A DNA stretch of 64,000 bases from the NCBI GenBank assembly GCA_023078685.1, contig JALGAS010000005.1, forward strand, positions 2,170,001-2,234,000, given 5' to 3'. Position 1 is the first letter of the stretch; each line of letters opens with the position of its first letter. Both the position numbers and the translations under genes were made by a program. This document shows, piece after piece, positions 32,696 to 44,131 of the stretch. This DNA comes from Neopestalotiopsis rosae (lineage: Eukaryota; Ascomycota; Sordariomycetes; Amphisphaeriales; Sporocadaceae). Below the pieces are notes generated by a model. It saw nothing but the letters and a program-made list of their open reading frames with translations. It searched no databases and was not told the DNA's origin.

Positions 32696-35094
32696 ATGAT
32701 GGCAGATAACTCCTTCTATCACGTTCCCGACTTGCACTCATACGAGACGAATCATGAGGCTGTCAACGCTGAAATGCCTGACGTGAGATCGTTACCTGAT
32801 ATCTTGTCAGACCTGAAGACTGGCGAAGGATCGGCTGCAACGACAGCGGTCGGCCAACTTACGGAGATTGTAGACAGCGGTACGCAATGCGACGTACAGA
32901 TGCTCTACGAAGGCCCACCGCAATGCAGGTGTTGCATTAATTGGGTGGAGGAGTATCCGAAGAACCTCAAAAGCTGCATTGAACAAGAAGCTGAAACCAA
33001 AAAGAAGGCCCTTATCGTCCGTATGGCAAAGAATCACCAGGAGGGGCGCCAGCTTGCTCTTGATTCGATTGTCGTCCAGAACCAGCAGATTAAGGACCTA
33101 CTGAGTGAAGTCTTCCAAGGTTACCAGGGCATCACACCCAACTTGAAAAAGCTGGTATTGAAAGCCCCTTTCCATCCCTTCTTTTATCGCTGGGACGTGT
33201 TCAAGACGTTGGTCGCTGAACAAAAGACAAATGGCACGGAAGCGGCTCCCTTCTCACATCTTCTCTATCGAATCCTCGATCTTGAAACGAAAGACACCAG
33301 AGACGAGATTGAGGACCTACAAAGCCAAGGCGTCATCACCTATCAGCTCCTGTGGGCTTTGTTCCATCCTGGAATGCAGATATACGCCTCGATGAATGGC
33401 CACGATCGTATCTACCTGATGGAAAGCAGCCAATATCAGGACAATCCCTGGGGCTCTGGTCTGAGCCTGACGCTCAAATCCGTTGACTGGGACGGCAAAC
33501 AATTTGGCTTTGCGACAGAGCACATCCTTGTCAGCGAATTTAGCGGAACGAGGAAGATCAACGAGCTGAATGCCTATCCTCTTGTGTATCACGAGTCCAA
33601 GTCGGACGTCATGGATGCCCTAAAGCATAGAGGTGAGAAGTTTTTCAGCCTCAACGGAGTCCATCACAAAGCCTATTCTGGCGACTTGCTTCGGAAAGAT
33701 CAACAAAATACTGTGTTGAAGGTGAGTCCCAAACCGTGCTATATGCTGAGTTTCAGAATATCCATTGAAGTCATGTGAAGATAGATGCTCGCGTGATCAT
33801 TGATGCATCAGCGGCTCCTCACAATTTACTTGTCCGGGGGCTCACCCCTCTTGAACTGCCACCGGTAGCATCTAATGTCGACTTCGGAGACAGAGTCCAT
33901 ATGGCGCCGATGCACGGGCAAAGTCATGCAGGAATGATGCCGATGCACGGGCAAAGTCATGCAGGAATGATGCCGATGCCGAGCGGACGCAGGGGGGCCC
34001 AACCTGGAGGCCCAGTTTCCCAACCCCCGGCCATGATGATGCCGGGAATGCATCGTTCCGGCACCGTAAATTCTGAGGAAGATGAGTTTTACAGTTGGGG
34101 CAAGCCTCCTAATCTTGACATTCAGCAAGGTGAGAAATGACCGTTACCCAAAAGCTGTTCTAGGTAAACTGACCTGAAGTGCATTTCTCAGTCAGTTTAT
34201 CGGAGAGAGACCTCATGCTCTGCAACTCTCACATCACGGCCTATTCGTTAAAGGACAAAGTATGGGGAAAGATCACAGTGGACGACGTCAAAGATGTGAA
34301 ATGGAACGATGGCGCATTTCCCAGTCTCATTCTCCCAGAGGGGCACAAGGAGCTCATTCTGGCATTTGTAGAAGGCCAACTAGCCTACGAGGATGAGTTC
34401 GACGATGTAATTCAGGGCAAGGGCAAAGGATTGACCATGCTACTGGTAGGAGCCCCAGGGACTGGCAAAACGCTTACCGGCGAGGCCATTGCCGACAAGG
34501 TTCGCCAGCCACTTTACATGCTGAGTGCCGCGGAACTGGGACAAGAGGCCGACCAAGTGGAAGACAAGCTTCACAGCGTGCTGAGACTGACGAATAAATG
34601 GAAAGCCGTCCTTCTCTTGGATGAATGCGACGTGTTCCTAGAGAAACGATCGCAGAACAACTTGAACCACAACGAAGTTGTTGCTGTCTTCTTACGGTAA
34701 GTCTGATGGGGTCCGAGGTGATGCTCAGGTCTGACGTTAATAATGTTTTAGCCTCTTGGAGTACTATCCCGGCATGTTGTTCTTGACCACCAACCGAGGT
34801 GATGCAATCGATCTGGCATTTCAAAGCAGAATCCACCTTACGCTGCAGTACCCGGATTTGGAGCCTCAGGCGAGAAAGCAGATATGGCAGCAATTCTGTT
34901 CTCGCTCACGTTTGGAAAGCTCCCTGACTAGTGAAGATATGGAGAGTCTGAGTGGACTTCCATTGAATGGTCGGCAAATCAAGAATATCATCAAAATCTC
35001 ATCTCTGCTGGCTAGAAGGGAAGGTGGCTCGCTTCAGTTGGGTCATGTTGAGACAGTTTTGAAAGCGACGGGGCAGATGAGACGCGGGGAATAA
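32696..35094 (+). CDS. Fungal AAA+ ATPase with DUF7025-like N-terminal region
   Basis: Exons 32696-33721, 33781-34129, 34192-34696 and 34752-35094 give 740 aa; two consecutive Met codons leave the first residue ambiguous. Residues about 180-330 (FYRWDVFKTLV..., LWALFHPGMQIYA) match the domain found upstream of AAA modules in Pezizomycotina. The ATPase core has Walker A GAPGTGKT (545-552), Walker B LLLDECDVFL (599-608), sensor-1 LFLTTNR formed after the last intron, and an arginine-finger region FQSRIHL. These genes are lineage-expanded and functionally uncharacterised; some sit near heterokaryon-incompatibility genes. Between the two parts is a Met/His/Gly-rich linker containing a perfect 33-bp tandem duplication. 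The first intron uses an AAG acceptor and is the least certain junction. Confidence 0.85.
33907..33972 (+). repeat. Two perfect 33-bp tandem copies inside the AAA+ gene
   Basis: Copies at 33907-33939 and 33940-33972 are identical and in frame. Each encodes the 11-residue unit PMHGQSHAGMM, and a third partial unit follows. This is a recent in-frame expansion within the disordered linker. Confidence 0.95.
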
Positions 35095-37217
35095 GTATTA
35101 GAATACATTGCTCGTGAATAGGACTAGGTAGGTAGGTTTATGATACGTTATGATGGTATCATGTGACAAATAAACCTGCAAATAGAAGGTTATTAGTGCA
35201 AACAGCATGACACGCAGTGACCATACAACTCTCTTTGTCTTTGGGTACTACACCATTCCATCATGGAATGATCGGACTTTGCCTTAGCTGGGAATCAATG
35301 AAAGCAAGCACATCTACCGGGTATTTGTTTGTTGTTGGTCCATCGAATGCACGTAAGAAATCTTGCCGGCCCCACATTGGGCGACGCCTCGCAAAGTCGG
35401 TTTGCGCAAAACCCCCAGGTTTCCTTTTCTCGGAAGCTTTCATGGGCTTTCCGTTTGCACTCAATTCCAATCTATATACTTACCCAGTGAGTAGCATATT
35501 GTATTTACCCCTGAAATGAACTCAGCCAGACGGCCATGGCTTTCACGATTGAACCTTACAAATCGCCGTGCCCTCGGCTGGCGTCGAGAAGCTCAAGATG
35601 AAGTTATCGCTAGCAACGCTTCACGGGAAGTAATTCCTCGATAATTGGAAGTATGAAACACCTCTAAAAGATATCAATCGCCTGACCCATGTATGACAAA
35701 CCTTATCCAATTGGTGCAAGGCTGAAGCCGGGCTTAACAAGCTGCCGCATTTCACGACAGGTATATTTGGCGCATATCACAAAAATGCCCAGGGAGTCCA
35801 TTTTATCCGCCATGATAACAATACAGGGAGTAGTATTCCCACCCTGTTCTGTCACGGCTGTGAGTATACTCGAACCTCACATTGTAGGACTCTAGGCCCT
35901 GTGATGTATGAGAAACGCTATGATGGAGGAAGACATTTTGCTGCAGGGGGAGAAAGCTGAGCTACTAGTCGCAGATGCAAGGCAGACTGTGCAGAGTGCC
36001 AAGATATCTACGTTATAGGGCTAAGAATCAAAATGCGGTATGCAGCCTCCGGTGTGTGATGGAAAGTGGGAAACGTAGGTAAGCTTTTGCGATAGCTTAT
36101 GTAGTCTGCGTGGCAATGGTTTGTCTTAGTGCAACTCCACAGATCGAAATGACATTCTCGTCAACCGTACTGGAATTCCCCGATCTCGGATCGTTAGTGA
36201 TTGAAAATTCCATATCTGATCACTCCGGGCCATCAAAATAATATTGGAGATGCAGTCAATACGGTAGACCATTCTAGAGCCAACACGGTGAAAACTTGCA
36301 GGGACCTATTATTAGCCCGGGCACGATGTCAAAAGTACGGCTGAACCAGGAAAAAGAAAAAAGTCGTATGGAGTGTGGAGACAAAAGATTTATATCACCC
36401 TGGCGTCAAAGTTGATCCATAGCATAGCTGGTGGCCTGTGCAAAGGGTTCTCCTTACATGATATCCTTTGTATAAGACAAACTTTTCTGCATATTCGACT
36501 ATGCACGTTTCCGCATCTATCCTCAAGAATTCTGAGGACAAAGCGAAACGCTACCAACAACAGGAGATAATGGAGCAATGTCAATTTACTAGAGATAGAG
36601 ATATGACATGAACTCAGTTGCAATGCAGATCAATGCCCGGAATCTATGTTTGATTTTTTAAATTTGGTTTTACATAGGTATTTTTCATATCACTTTTTCC
36701 TATTCGCTTTGTTCTGTTTGAATCCACGTCACAATATCAGCAACACCTTCATTCCTCATCGTGATATCGCTGCACGATTCTCTGTTTTCAGCCTTCCCGA
36801 TGTTTGTTCTGGAGAAAACTTGGCAAGGCACGGCAATTGCAACTTAGAGCATCTTCGTTAGCAGCAAATAAGGACAATGAACATGACTTTAAACATACGG
36901 ATAACATAATGTATAAGAAGAGGATGATTCACGATCTATCCTATCATCTCAATGTATACTGTCATCAAGAAAAAAAAGAATCATTGGCTTTTTGACCACA
37001 TACTGATTTCCAGTTGCCGAATTCTGCGAAAACATCCGACAGAACTTTGACTCGTTTTTCTCATTACGAAACTGCAGTGATCAGAGCAGTAAGTTCATGA
37101 CATTACAACGGCCCCATCCATGAACATCAAGATTCAGTAGGACCCTTGCGGCAACATCTTCGGCTTGATTTCTCTTCACAATTGACCGAAATACTGATCA
37201 CCTTGATCTAGGTCAGA
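35095..37217. other. 2.1-kb intergenic, no supported gene
   Basis: No family-like reading frame on either strand and no RNA gene recognised. The right half (36450-37000) is AT-rich, with T-rich and A-rich tracts, possibly the promoter of the small zinc-knuckle gene. Confidence 0.45.
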
Positions 37218-37589
37218 ATGCCTTACATTCTACAGAGATGCACCACTTGCGAGAACAAAGGTTACACTCGACCGAGGTGTGAACACTGTGGTGGTACTGG
37301 TCACTCAGATGAGGATTGCTTCCCTTGCGATGGGCCCACCTGTGCCTGCGACAACAAATGTCCCATCTGTCGTGGCGTAACATATCCATGTGAAAAGTGT
37401 CCCAACAGCGGCTTTAGGGAGCCCGGAGAAGAAAGCCCAGAGGAGTCAGAAGGGGCAGGGGAGACAGAAGAGTCAGACGAGCCGGAGCAAGAGGATCGTG
37501 GAGAAGGGGTTGAGCATCAGAGCCACGACGATGCGGACGATGCGGATGACGAGGGTAGCAGCGGTGATGAGCCTACGGCGCAACAGTGA
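37218..37589 (+). CDS. Small CxxC zinc-knuckle protein with acidic tail (DnaJ zinc-finger-like)
   Basis: A single exon gives 123 aa. The first 65 residues carry 12 cysteines, most of them in four CxxC pairs followed by glycine: CTTCENKG (8-15), CEHCGGTG (21-28), CPICRG (48-53) and CEKCPNSG (58-65). The second is a perfect CxxCxGxG, the repeat that binds zinc in DnaJ/Hsp40 type I and in small chaperone-like proteins such as BSD2. Extra cysteines at 34, 37, 42 and 44 could form a further site. No J domain is attached. Residues 69-123 are disordered and very acidic (Glu/Asp/Ser). Inference: a stand-alone zinc-binding protein, perhaps a chaperone or binding adaptor. I do not recognise a named family. 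The upstream sequence ATCTAGGTCAGA could hide a splice acceptor, so a 5' exon is not excluded. Confidence 0.65.
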   Translation: MPYILQRCTTCENKGYTRPRCEHCGGTGHSDEDCFPCDGPTCACDNKCPICRGVTYPCEKCPNSGFREPGEESPEESEGAGETEESDEPEQEDRGEGVEHQSHDDADDADDEGSSGDEPTAQQ

Positions 37590-37865
37590 ATTTTCTCACA
37601 TGCAAGAAGCCAGAAATCTTTCAAAGGGTAGTCCCACAGCCGATTTTTGTCATATCCGCTTTATCTTGTGTAAAGTATCCGCTCTTTTTGTTTTAGATGA
37701 GTAGTCTTCAATTTTTAGCACTTCGAATGTGCTTCGTTTCTTATTTATAGCTATCGAGATTTCTTGAAACTGTGGACGGAATGCATGATGAAAAAGACCA
37801 CCCGTCTAATATGTGTTATATTCAAATTGACCTGAACTATCAAAAGCGGACACCTGAGCGTCAAG

Positions 37866-39173
37866 TCACACGGTGGCATCCCGCACGTCAACGTCTGCTC
37901 TCCAATCTCTGTCCTCACAAGCCACCCAGGTCACGGTACTGACCAACAGGCGTGTGGGCTGTGCAGCTGCGGCCCGGCGCCATTGCATCCGCGCGTGCCA
38001 TTTCTGACCGCGCCAGCTCATCTTTTCGACCGGGCGGCCCTTGGCGCTGAGGAATCGCGGCCGGCCGCCAGGGCCCGGCGCGAGGGGCAATTTCCATCCG
38101 ACCGCCCAGCCAACGATGCGGTCCAGCTCCTGCCGTTGGTCCTTGGACGTCTCAAAGTCCATGTTCAGCGTCTGCAGATTCGGCAGGTGCTGGAAAGCAG
38201 AGCCCCAGGCGCGGGGCGAGAAGTCGGGGATTGTATCATCGGCATCACCACCGTCGTTGTCAGTGGCCCGCGCCGCTGCGCGGTTGATATCAATATCCAT
38301 GATCTCGGCGCTCACAGTGCCCCGGAAAGGGTGGATCCTGAGCGGCTGCCCCGACTCCCAATACCACCAGTCACCACGGCGGATCGTGATACGAAGGTGC
38401 TCCACGTTTCGAAGCCAGGGGGTGCCCGTAACAAGGCGCCAGAAGTGGAGGTCACTGTTTGAGTCCTCAAGCCAGAACAGTTGCGTGAAGAGTCGAACGC
38501 GAGTGATTAGGTCACGCTGGCGGATGATCATCGGGTGTTGCGCTGCCTCCTCCTCCTCCTCCTCCTCCTCCTCTTCTTCTTCTTCGTCCTTCTCCTTATC
38601 CTCTTCTTCTTCGTCCTTCTCCTCATTCATCCCCGGCTGTTCACGATTGTCGTCTGCAGCTAGGGGCAAAGATCGTAAAGAGACACCAGTCGCCAAGCGC
38701 TGCTCAAAGTAGCTATGTAGCTTCTCTATCGACCAGACGGCCTTGTCGCCGTATCCTCCCCGCATCATATAAAACCGGTGTTCCTTTTGCGCTGATGGCA
38801 GTTGACACGTCTCGATGTATACTCGCCGGCAAGTCCGCAGCAGCGCTGTTGATATCGTCATGGGCTCAACATTGTCTGGGCGGAGCCAATCGTATCCATA
38901 TTCATGCGTGGGGTCGATGAATCCCCGATGACGAGGGAGGTCAATGACTGGGCTCTCTTCCACCACGACCTCGTCGTCCACCGGCTCGTGGTCGTGGCGG
39001 ACCGCAAAATCAGGCAGCTTAGCCTTGACTTCGGCGGAACAGTACTCTTGCAGCGCATATTGAAAGATACATTGGCGTATCTCTGAGGGAATGCGATCAA
39101 AAAGTGGCGACTGCATCTGATGATTGAAGCCAGGAGAGTTGACCATGTCGGCGAGAAAGAGTGGTTGCTCCAT
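37866..39173 (-). CDS. DUF7730/F-box-like fungal protein with poly-Glu tract
   Basis: A single exon gives 435 aa. SPLFDRIPSEIRQCIFQYAL (22-41) is the opening helix block of the fungal DUF7730 (F-box-like) family, and TALLRTCRRVYIET (109-122) is its usual second block. Residues 183-209 are almost entirely Glu/Asp, encoded by GAG/GAA repeats. HLPNLQTLNMDFE near 330 and a Trp-rich C-terminus complete the protein. These Pezizomycotina-specific genes are numerous and mostly uncharacterised; an adaptor role in ubiquitin ligation is possible but unproven. The start Met is preceded by a TATATATA tract about 75 bp upstream. Confidence 0.85.
   Translation of the reverse strand: MEQPLFLADMVNSPGFNHQMQSPLFDRIPSEIRQCIFQYALQEYCSAEVKAKLPDFAVRHDHEPVDDEVVVEESPVIDLPRHRGFIDPTHEYGYDWLRPDNVEPMTISTALLRTCRRVYIETCQLPSAQKEHRFYMMRGGYGDKAVWSIEKLHSYFEQRLATGVSLRSLPLAADDNREQPGMNEEKDEEEEDKEKDEEEEEEEEEEEEEAAQHPMIIRQRDLITRVRLFTQLFWLEDSNSDLHFWRLVTGTPWLRNVEHLRITIRRGDWWYWESGQPLRIHPFRGTVSAEIMDIDINRAAARATDNDGGDADDTIPDFSPRAWGSAFQHLPNLQTLNMDFETSKDQRQELDRIVGWAVGWKLPLAPGPGGRPRFLSAKGRPVEKMSWRGQKWHARMQWRRAAAAQPTRLLVSTVTWVACEDRDWRADVDVRDATV
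38547..38626. repeat. Trinucleotide (GAG/GAA)n tract
   Basis: The plus strand shows CCT/CTT repeats, the minus strand GAG/GAA codons, producing the acidic run of the DUF7730-like protein. The stretch of nine or more uninterrupted CTC-type units makes it a likely length-polymorphic microsatellite. Confidence 0.9.
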
Positions 39174-39876
39174 TGTTTTGATGTGCTTGGATTGACCTTG
39201 GTTAAATTCCGTTGTATCACTCTTGGTATGATTCGAGACACCTCGACTATATATAATCGTCCTGACGTTTTATTACAAGATTCTGTCTTTATATTGTAAG
39301 ATGATGTTGAGTCGTACAGTAAAGGCGAGCTGGTCGGCGGGGCCTTCTTGGCTCAGGCAGCAGTAGGCAACCTTCCCCACTCCTAACCAACCAATTGGGT
39401 GCAGCTGCAAAAGGTGTCCGCCGTGTCACCTCAATATGGAAGAATATCCTTGCTTTGAGTCGATGAGCAGGTATTTCATCTTGCCAGAAAGAGAGATCAA
39501 AGCGCAGTCTCATGAACTTGGTCTAGTCCGCCGTCAGGTTCCTATTATGACTATTATGACCAACAGGGGTGACGCCATAGGAACACTAAGGTTACCTGAC
39601 TTAGGTTAGTCTAGATTGCCGGTTCCGGTAACCCGTCATTACAATAGCACTACAATATTAAGGCTATAGCACTTTCGATTTCCGCAATTATTGCTAGACA
39701 CATATATTATTGCCCTTCCACTCTGACTCGTCTAGCGCAAACGACAAGAGAGATAACCTTGAAACATCAGATAACGAATGAGGTTTGTAAATACATATAG
39801 AAATGGAGTAGACTCCAAGCATATGATAGTAGGTAGGTTTCAACAACAAACACAGATCATCTATATTATTCTCACC
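39174..39876. other. Intergenic, no supported gene
   Basis: 700 nt between two minus-strand genes, AT-rich from 39590 to 39880. The TATATATA element at about 39247-39254 probably serves the DUF7730-like gene. Nothing else is supported. Confidence 0.45.
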
Positions 39877-42275
39877 TTATACAATTCTCAAAGTTTCTAG
39901 CGAGACTTCTCCCTCGAACAGCTGCTCCTCCAATGGCAAGGCAAATTGATCTGAGAACAAGGTCGCAACACCTACTCGCTTCCACAACCTACTTTCTATC
40001 GTCCTTACTTTTGTCGTAGACTGATCATCCTTCCATGGTACCAATAGTAGACCTGTTGATCTAGAAGCCGAGTCTATGTGGGCATATAGGAGAGTGTCGT
40101 CTAACCCATCCAGCATTGCTTCATAGTCTTTCTCCACGTCCAGCTTTCCGTGAGCAAACACGCGTGATTCCATGCCTCCACTCCCATTACACGATTTTTG
40201 ATGCTCGGTGAAGATATCATACGGAAAGAATCCCCTCCACCTGCTTGTAGGGTCCCAATTACTGACTCTCCATCGAACTATACTGTCCAGTTTGCGGATG
40301 GCACTGACATGACAGACTAGGGCTCTGAGTTTCAGTACTCCATGGAGTCCCACCGGTATGTTCAAAATGTTTTCTTTCTCTGATACAGAGAGAACTTCTG
40401 TGCAATGTCTACTCAAGCGCAGCATTAGAGGGTTCGTGTTCGACCTCTTTGTCCCACTCACAATCGACCCCACGAAGCGCATCTCAGCATCAAGAGCAGC
40501 CCAAGACCAACTCGCGGCGCGAGGCTCAATCGGACGAGTTGCTTCTTCTGGTGCGTGTGTCCACCAAAGCAGTTGCGTGAGGAGGTTCTCTCTCCACATT
40601 CCAGCGTAGGGAATATACTCGTGTCCGGTTACCAGTGCCATCTCATTACTCACGCTCTGGATAGCAGCCAGCTTGTCGGTGCCTTGAGTCAGTTTGCGAC
40701 CACAGTACTCAATTAGAAAGAGCTCCCAACGTTGATACAGATCGGATATCGTAATTGAGTCACTTCGGGGCCACAGTGTGCTGCTGCTCAGATTGTACTC
40801 TTGTGGAGACTCGTTCTCCTCGGAGAGGATGGTTTCTCGGCACTCAAAGAATATCTTATTCTGACAGAAATGAATACTTCTCGTAGACAGACTACGCTCT
40901 TGCATCGTCCAGCCCCGTGTATTCCATTTCGATTCATTGATCGAGAACATGGGATCTGCTGCAGCGTTGGAGCCAGCATGGCGGAAGATGATAAAAGACC
41001 TATGCTGGTCCTTTTCAGGCGGTTGATCACCTATTGAATAAGCAATTTTTGTCGCGGGAATCTTACTGAAATCCCGATGGAGGAAGCCATCATGACTGGA
41101 AGTCGCCGAGGTGGCTACAATTGTGACTAATGCGTGCCGATATACTAGATGCATTGTTGCGGCTTCCCTTTTCCAGTCCTCGATTGAGTCTTGGATGATG
41201 CACAGGGAGTCTATCCATAGATATCGAATTCCCATTCTCGTGCACACAAGCGCCGCGTCCACAAAGTTCTTTGGCAGGTCGTCAATTCTGATGTTTCTTT
41301 TCCTCTCGCTTACGTTTTGCTTAAACGTCCGTAAGGGGGGCGACAGATTCATATCACCCCACATGTGGCTCAAAGCCGCAAATTTCGGGCTGGCTGTCAG
41401 GCTGTGATCTGAAGTCTCTATCAGACAAATCTGTAAAGAACCGGTAGGCTCGTCAAAGTCAACCTGGAGGAGCCGCGTCGGTACCCATGGACTATTTGGC
41501 CTCGAACACTTGGAGTGCTGATGCACACACTCATGAATCCAGTCATTAAGCATTTTCACGTTGTTCGATGACAACGCCGTTGGATCGGGTAATTTGCGCT
41601 TCTTCGCAGCCGTAGTTGCTTGCGCGTCTTCACTCGAGGTCAGCTTTAAGTTGGGAGACATTTATAAGTCAACGCATGGGGGACTTTCTTACCGGGCGAG
41701 TCAAGGATAGAGAAATTAATGTAGGATCCGCCCCATCTCTGCCCAATTTCTCTGTCAAATGCACGAGGCTCAGGACTGTAGACTCCGTCTTTGAAGGCAC
41801 CACGGACTATGCTGTAGGACAAAACCAATTGCGTGATCATGCCATTAAATTGTGGCGCATGCCCATCAAGTATGAAGTTTCCGTTGTACGGAACAGTTGC
41901 CAGGGGGGTCATGTCAAATCTGACTTCAAATTTGACCTGCCTATCCCATTCTGTCGCCAGAATCAGGTCCCGTCCATTGTGCCAGAAGGGATGCCGGGTG
42001 TTTACGGCGCCGATGCTAGGGGAGGCAAGCTCCGAACGAATGCTGTAGCGAAACATTCGACACATGTCACACCCAGCGCCCGCGGTCGTCGCGAGCCCGG
42101 GGAAATCAGGGTATGTATCGATTCTTTCATAAGGGGTGACGATTTCGATATCGCGAAGTCTCAAGCGATCAGGGACAATCACTTTACAGAAGTCACAAGG
42201 CGACGAGGCCTGGACTCCCGTGACGTTAAGAAGACTGGGGCCTTCCCATGAGAGATCTAAATTGTTTGTTGCCAT
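39877..42275 (-). CDS. HET-domain protein (heterokaryon incompatibility family)
   Basis: Proposed exons 42275-41693 and 41627-39877 give 777 aa. The first part has the cysteine-rich leader usual in large HET proteins (CDFCKVIV near residue 27, GCDMCRMFRYSI near 68). Then come DWIHECVHQHSKC (about 223-235) and PWVPTRLLQV. The HET domain proper has KFAALSHMWGD (276-286), RYLWIDSLCIIQDS (329-342) and RGWTMQERSLS. HET domains trigger cell death on fusion of incompatible strains or in non-self recognition. The 65-nt intron has donor GTAAGA and acceptor GTGAAG and keeps the frame; it is the weakest point. Alternatively the second exon begins at its own Met at 41661 and the 5' part is a separate remnant. 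Partner gene unknown. Confidence 0.8.
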
Positions 42276-43240
42276 GGCGGAAGACGATCGCGGCTTCTCT
42301 CTTTCTGAAGCAATGTCCGACTCCTCCAGCAGACAAATGGATCGTCGGGAGCTGTATCACTGCGCTCTGCAAGAATGCGCAGTGTGAGTGGCCTGGCTCA
42401 AAGGTGGGTAAGTCATATGACACTTATCTTGTGATGGAGATTGGCCGGAAAGTAAGGCTGGCAGCAGAAGTCCGCGAGGATCATGATTGGTTGAACTTGC
42501 GAAAAGCTGCTGTGCTGGCAGTGGACACCGTCAGCACAATCCCTGACAATGGAATGGATCTGGAGAACAGGGTAGCATTCACGGCGACTACCTAAAGAGC
42601 CCGTCGTTGCATATGGACGTCTTCGAGCGACAGGTATCACGACAAACCGAGAAGAATAAAACATATATCATACTCGCAGCGAAAGGATCGAAGGTAATAG
42701 TTATGAATGTGTTGATTCAATTAGAACCGACAGGGCGCTTAGCAGTGAGCACATCATATGGTGCTGTACTGCACCCCACCAAAGAAGCCCCATACCAAAA
42801 TCATGATTAGTGCTGTGTTGTGCACGTCTGCTAAGGCACGCATGGTAATCAAGTTCGCGACCATGCGCACCACCTAGGTCATTATATAATTCAGCATGTT
42901 CATGCCAAAAGGTCTGAAATAGGGAATAGCGTAAATACTCTCTCCTTCCATACCCTGGCGCACAGACTTGTCCCAGCCGACTGGGCTAGGCATTCTCGAT
43001 CACACAACCAACATCGAATGCACGTTGGTCGACATACAGTAGTATGCAAGGTTGCAGCCTGCGTACTACTTCCACATTCGCTATATTTCCCCCATTGCGC
43101 GACTTTCGTCTAATACTGTATAAAATACGGCTTGACGCGACCATACGATTTCTTCCCTTTTCTTCGTTTCTCGATTCAAAATATTTTTATTGAGTGGAAT
43201 TTCGGCCCCCGCTTTAAGTTATCGCGTAGGTTTGCCCGCC
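42276..43240. other. Divergent intergenic region
   Basis: Upstream region shared by the HET gene (minus) and the methyltransferase (plus). A plus-strand open frame at 42248-42595 overlaps the HET 5' end and has no recognisable domain. TATAAAATA at 43119-43127 is a likely core promoter for the methyltransferase. Confidence 0.45.
43119..43127 (+). promoter_or_regulatory. TATA box of the methyltransferase gene
   Basis: TATAAAATA lies about 115 bp upstream of the chosen ATG at 43241 and is followed by a T/C-rich leader. Confidence 0.5.
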
Positions 43241-44131
43241 ATGCCTCCCAACCCTGAAGACTATTCGACGACGGACTACTGGATTGCACCAGCTAGGAAC
43301 TTCAGATCATCAGCTCGTCTACGCTTGCAGCATTACCTATTCCAAGGCACAATTGGAGCTCTTCTAGAAAAGGGTATCGAAAGTCAAATTTCCAGCTCGC
43401 AAGAGCTACGAATCGCGGATCTTGCTTGTGGCAATGGCGTATGGCTCACAGACCTACACTCTCACCTTGAAAGAGCTGGTATCACAGCCCAGCTGGAAGG
43501 ATTCGATATTAACGCCGCCCATTTCCCTGACCCAGCCTTCTTGCCAGAGTCCGTGTCATTCAAAAAACTGGATATCCTGGCAAACCCACTACCTACGGAG
43601 CTGATTGGCGCCTTCGATATTGTTCATATTCGGGCATTTGTGAGCGTCATCAAAAACTCCGAAGTTGGGCCTGTGCTATCCACCGCTCTGAGCCTTTTGA
43701 AGCCTGGCGGCTTTCTCCAGTGGGAGGAGTGCCGAGCCGATCGAATGTTGGTGCAGGCTCCTTCTGCAGAGATATCCACAGAGGCCTGTGACACTATCGT
43801 CAAGACAGTGAGAATGTTTGGAGAAGCAGTTGGGCATAAGAATGATTGGGTGGACGTCCTGGGCCGACACATAGAAGAGCATGGGTTTGAGGATGTACGG
43901 GAACAATCAAGCAATAGTAGGAAACAGGACTTGAAGGGGTTCACCGAAAATTACTTGATGGTGTGGGAAGAGATTGCTACATACTTCCCGCCCAAGGCAA
44001 AGGAGCCACAAGCGCCCATGACGCGAGAAACCTGGCTTGATCTTTACGGAAGGGCTGTCAAGGAGACGGAGCAGGGCGTTGTAGTCCACCAGGGTAAGAT
44101 CGTGACTGCAGTAGGTCGCAAGCCTCTGTAA
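43241..44131 (+). CDS. Class I SAM-dependent methyltransferase
   Basis: A single exon gives 296 aa. I start at the ATG of MPPNPEDYSTTDYW; the open frame extends upstream but without another ATG. Motif I is IADLACGNGVWLTDL (about 57-72), with the acidic strand end LEGFDIN (motif II region), then FDIVHIRAF and LLKPGGFLQWEE, the post-motif strand of Methyltransf_23/25-type enzymes. This fold is common among fungal secondary-metabolite O/N-methyltransferases and LaeA-like proteins. There is no targeting signal and the substrate cannot be read. No biosynthetic backbone gene is adjacent, so participation in a cluster is not supported. Confidence 0.88.
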   Translation: MPPNPEDYSTTDYWIAPARNFRSSARLRLQHYLFQGTIGALLEKGIESQISSSQELRIADLACGNGVWLTDLHSHLERAGITAQLEGFDINAAHFPDPAFLPESVSFKKLDILANPLPTELIGAFDIVHIRAFVSVIKNSEVGPVLSTALSLLKPGGFLQWEECRADRMLVQAPSAEISTEACDTIVKTVRMFGEAVGHKNDWVDVLGRHIEEHGFEDVREQSSNSRKQDLKGFTENYLMVWEEIATYFPPKAKEPQAPMTRETWLDLYGRAVKETEQGVVVHQGKIVTAVGRKPL

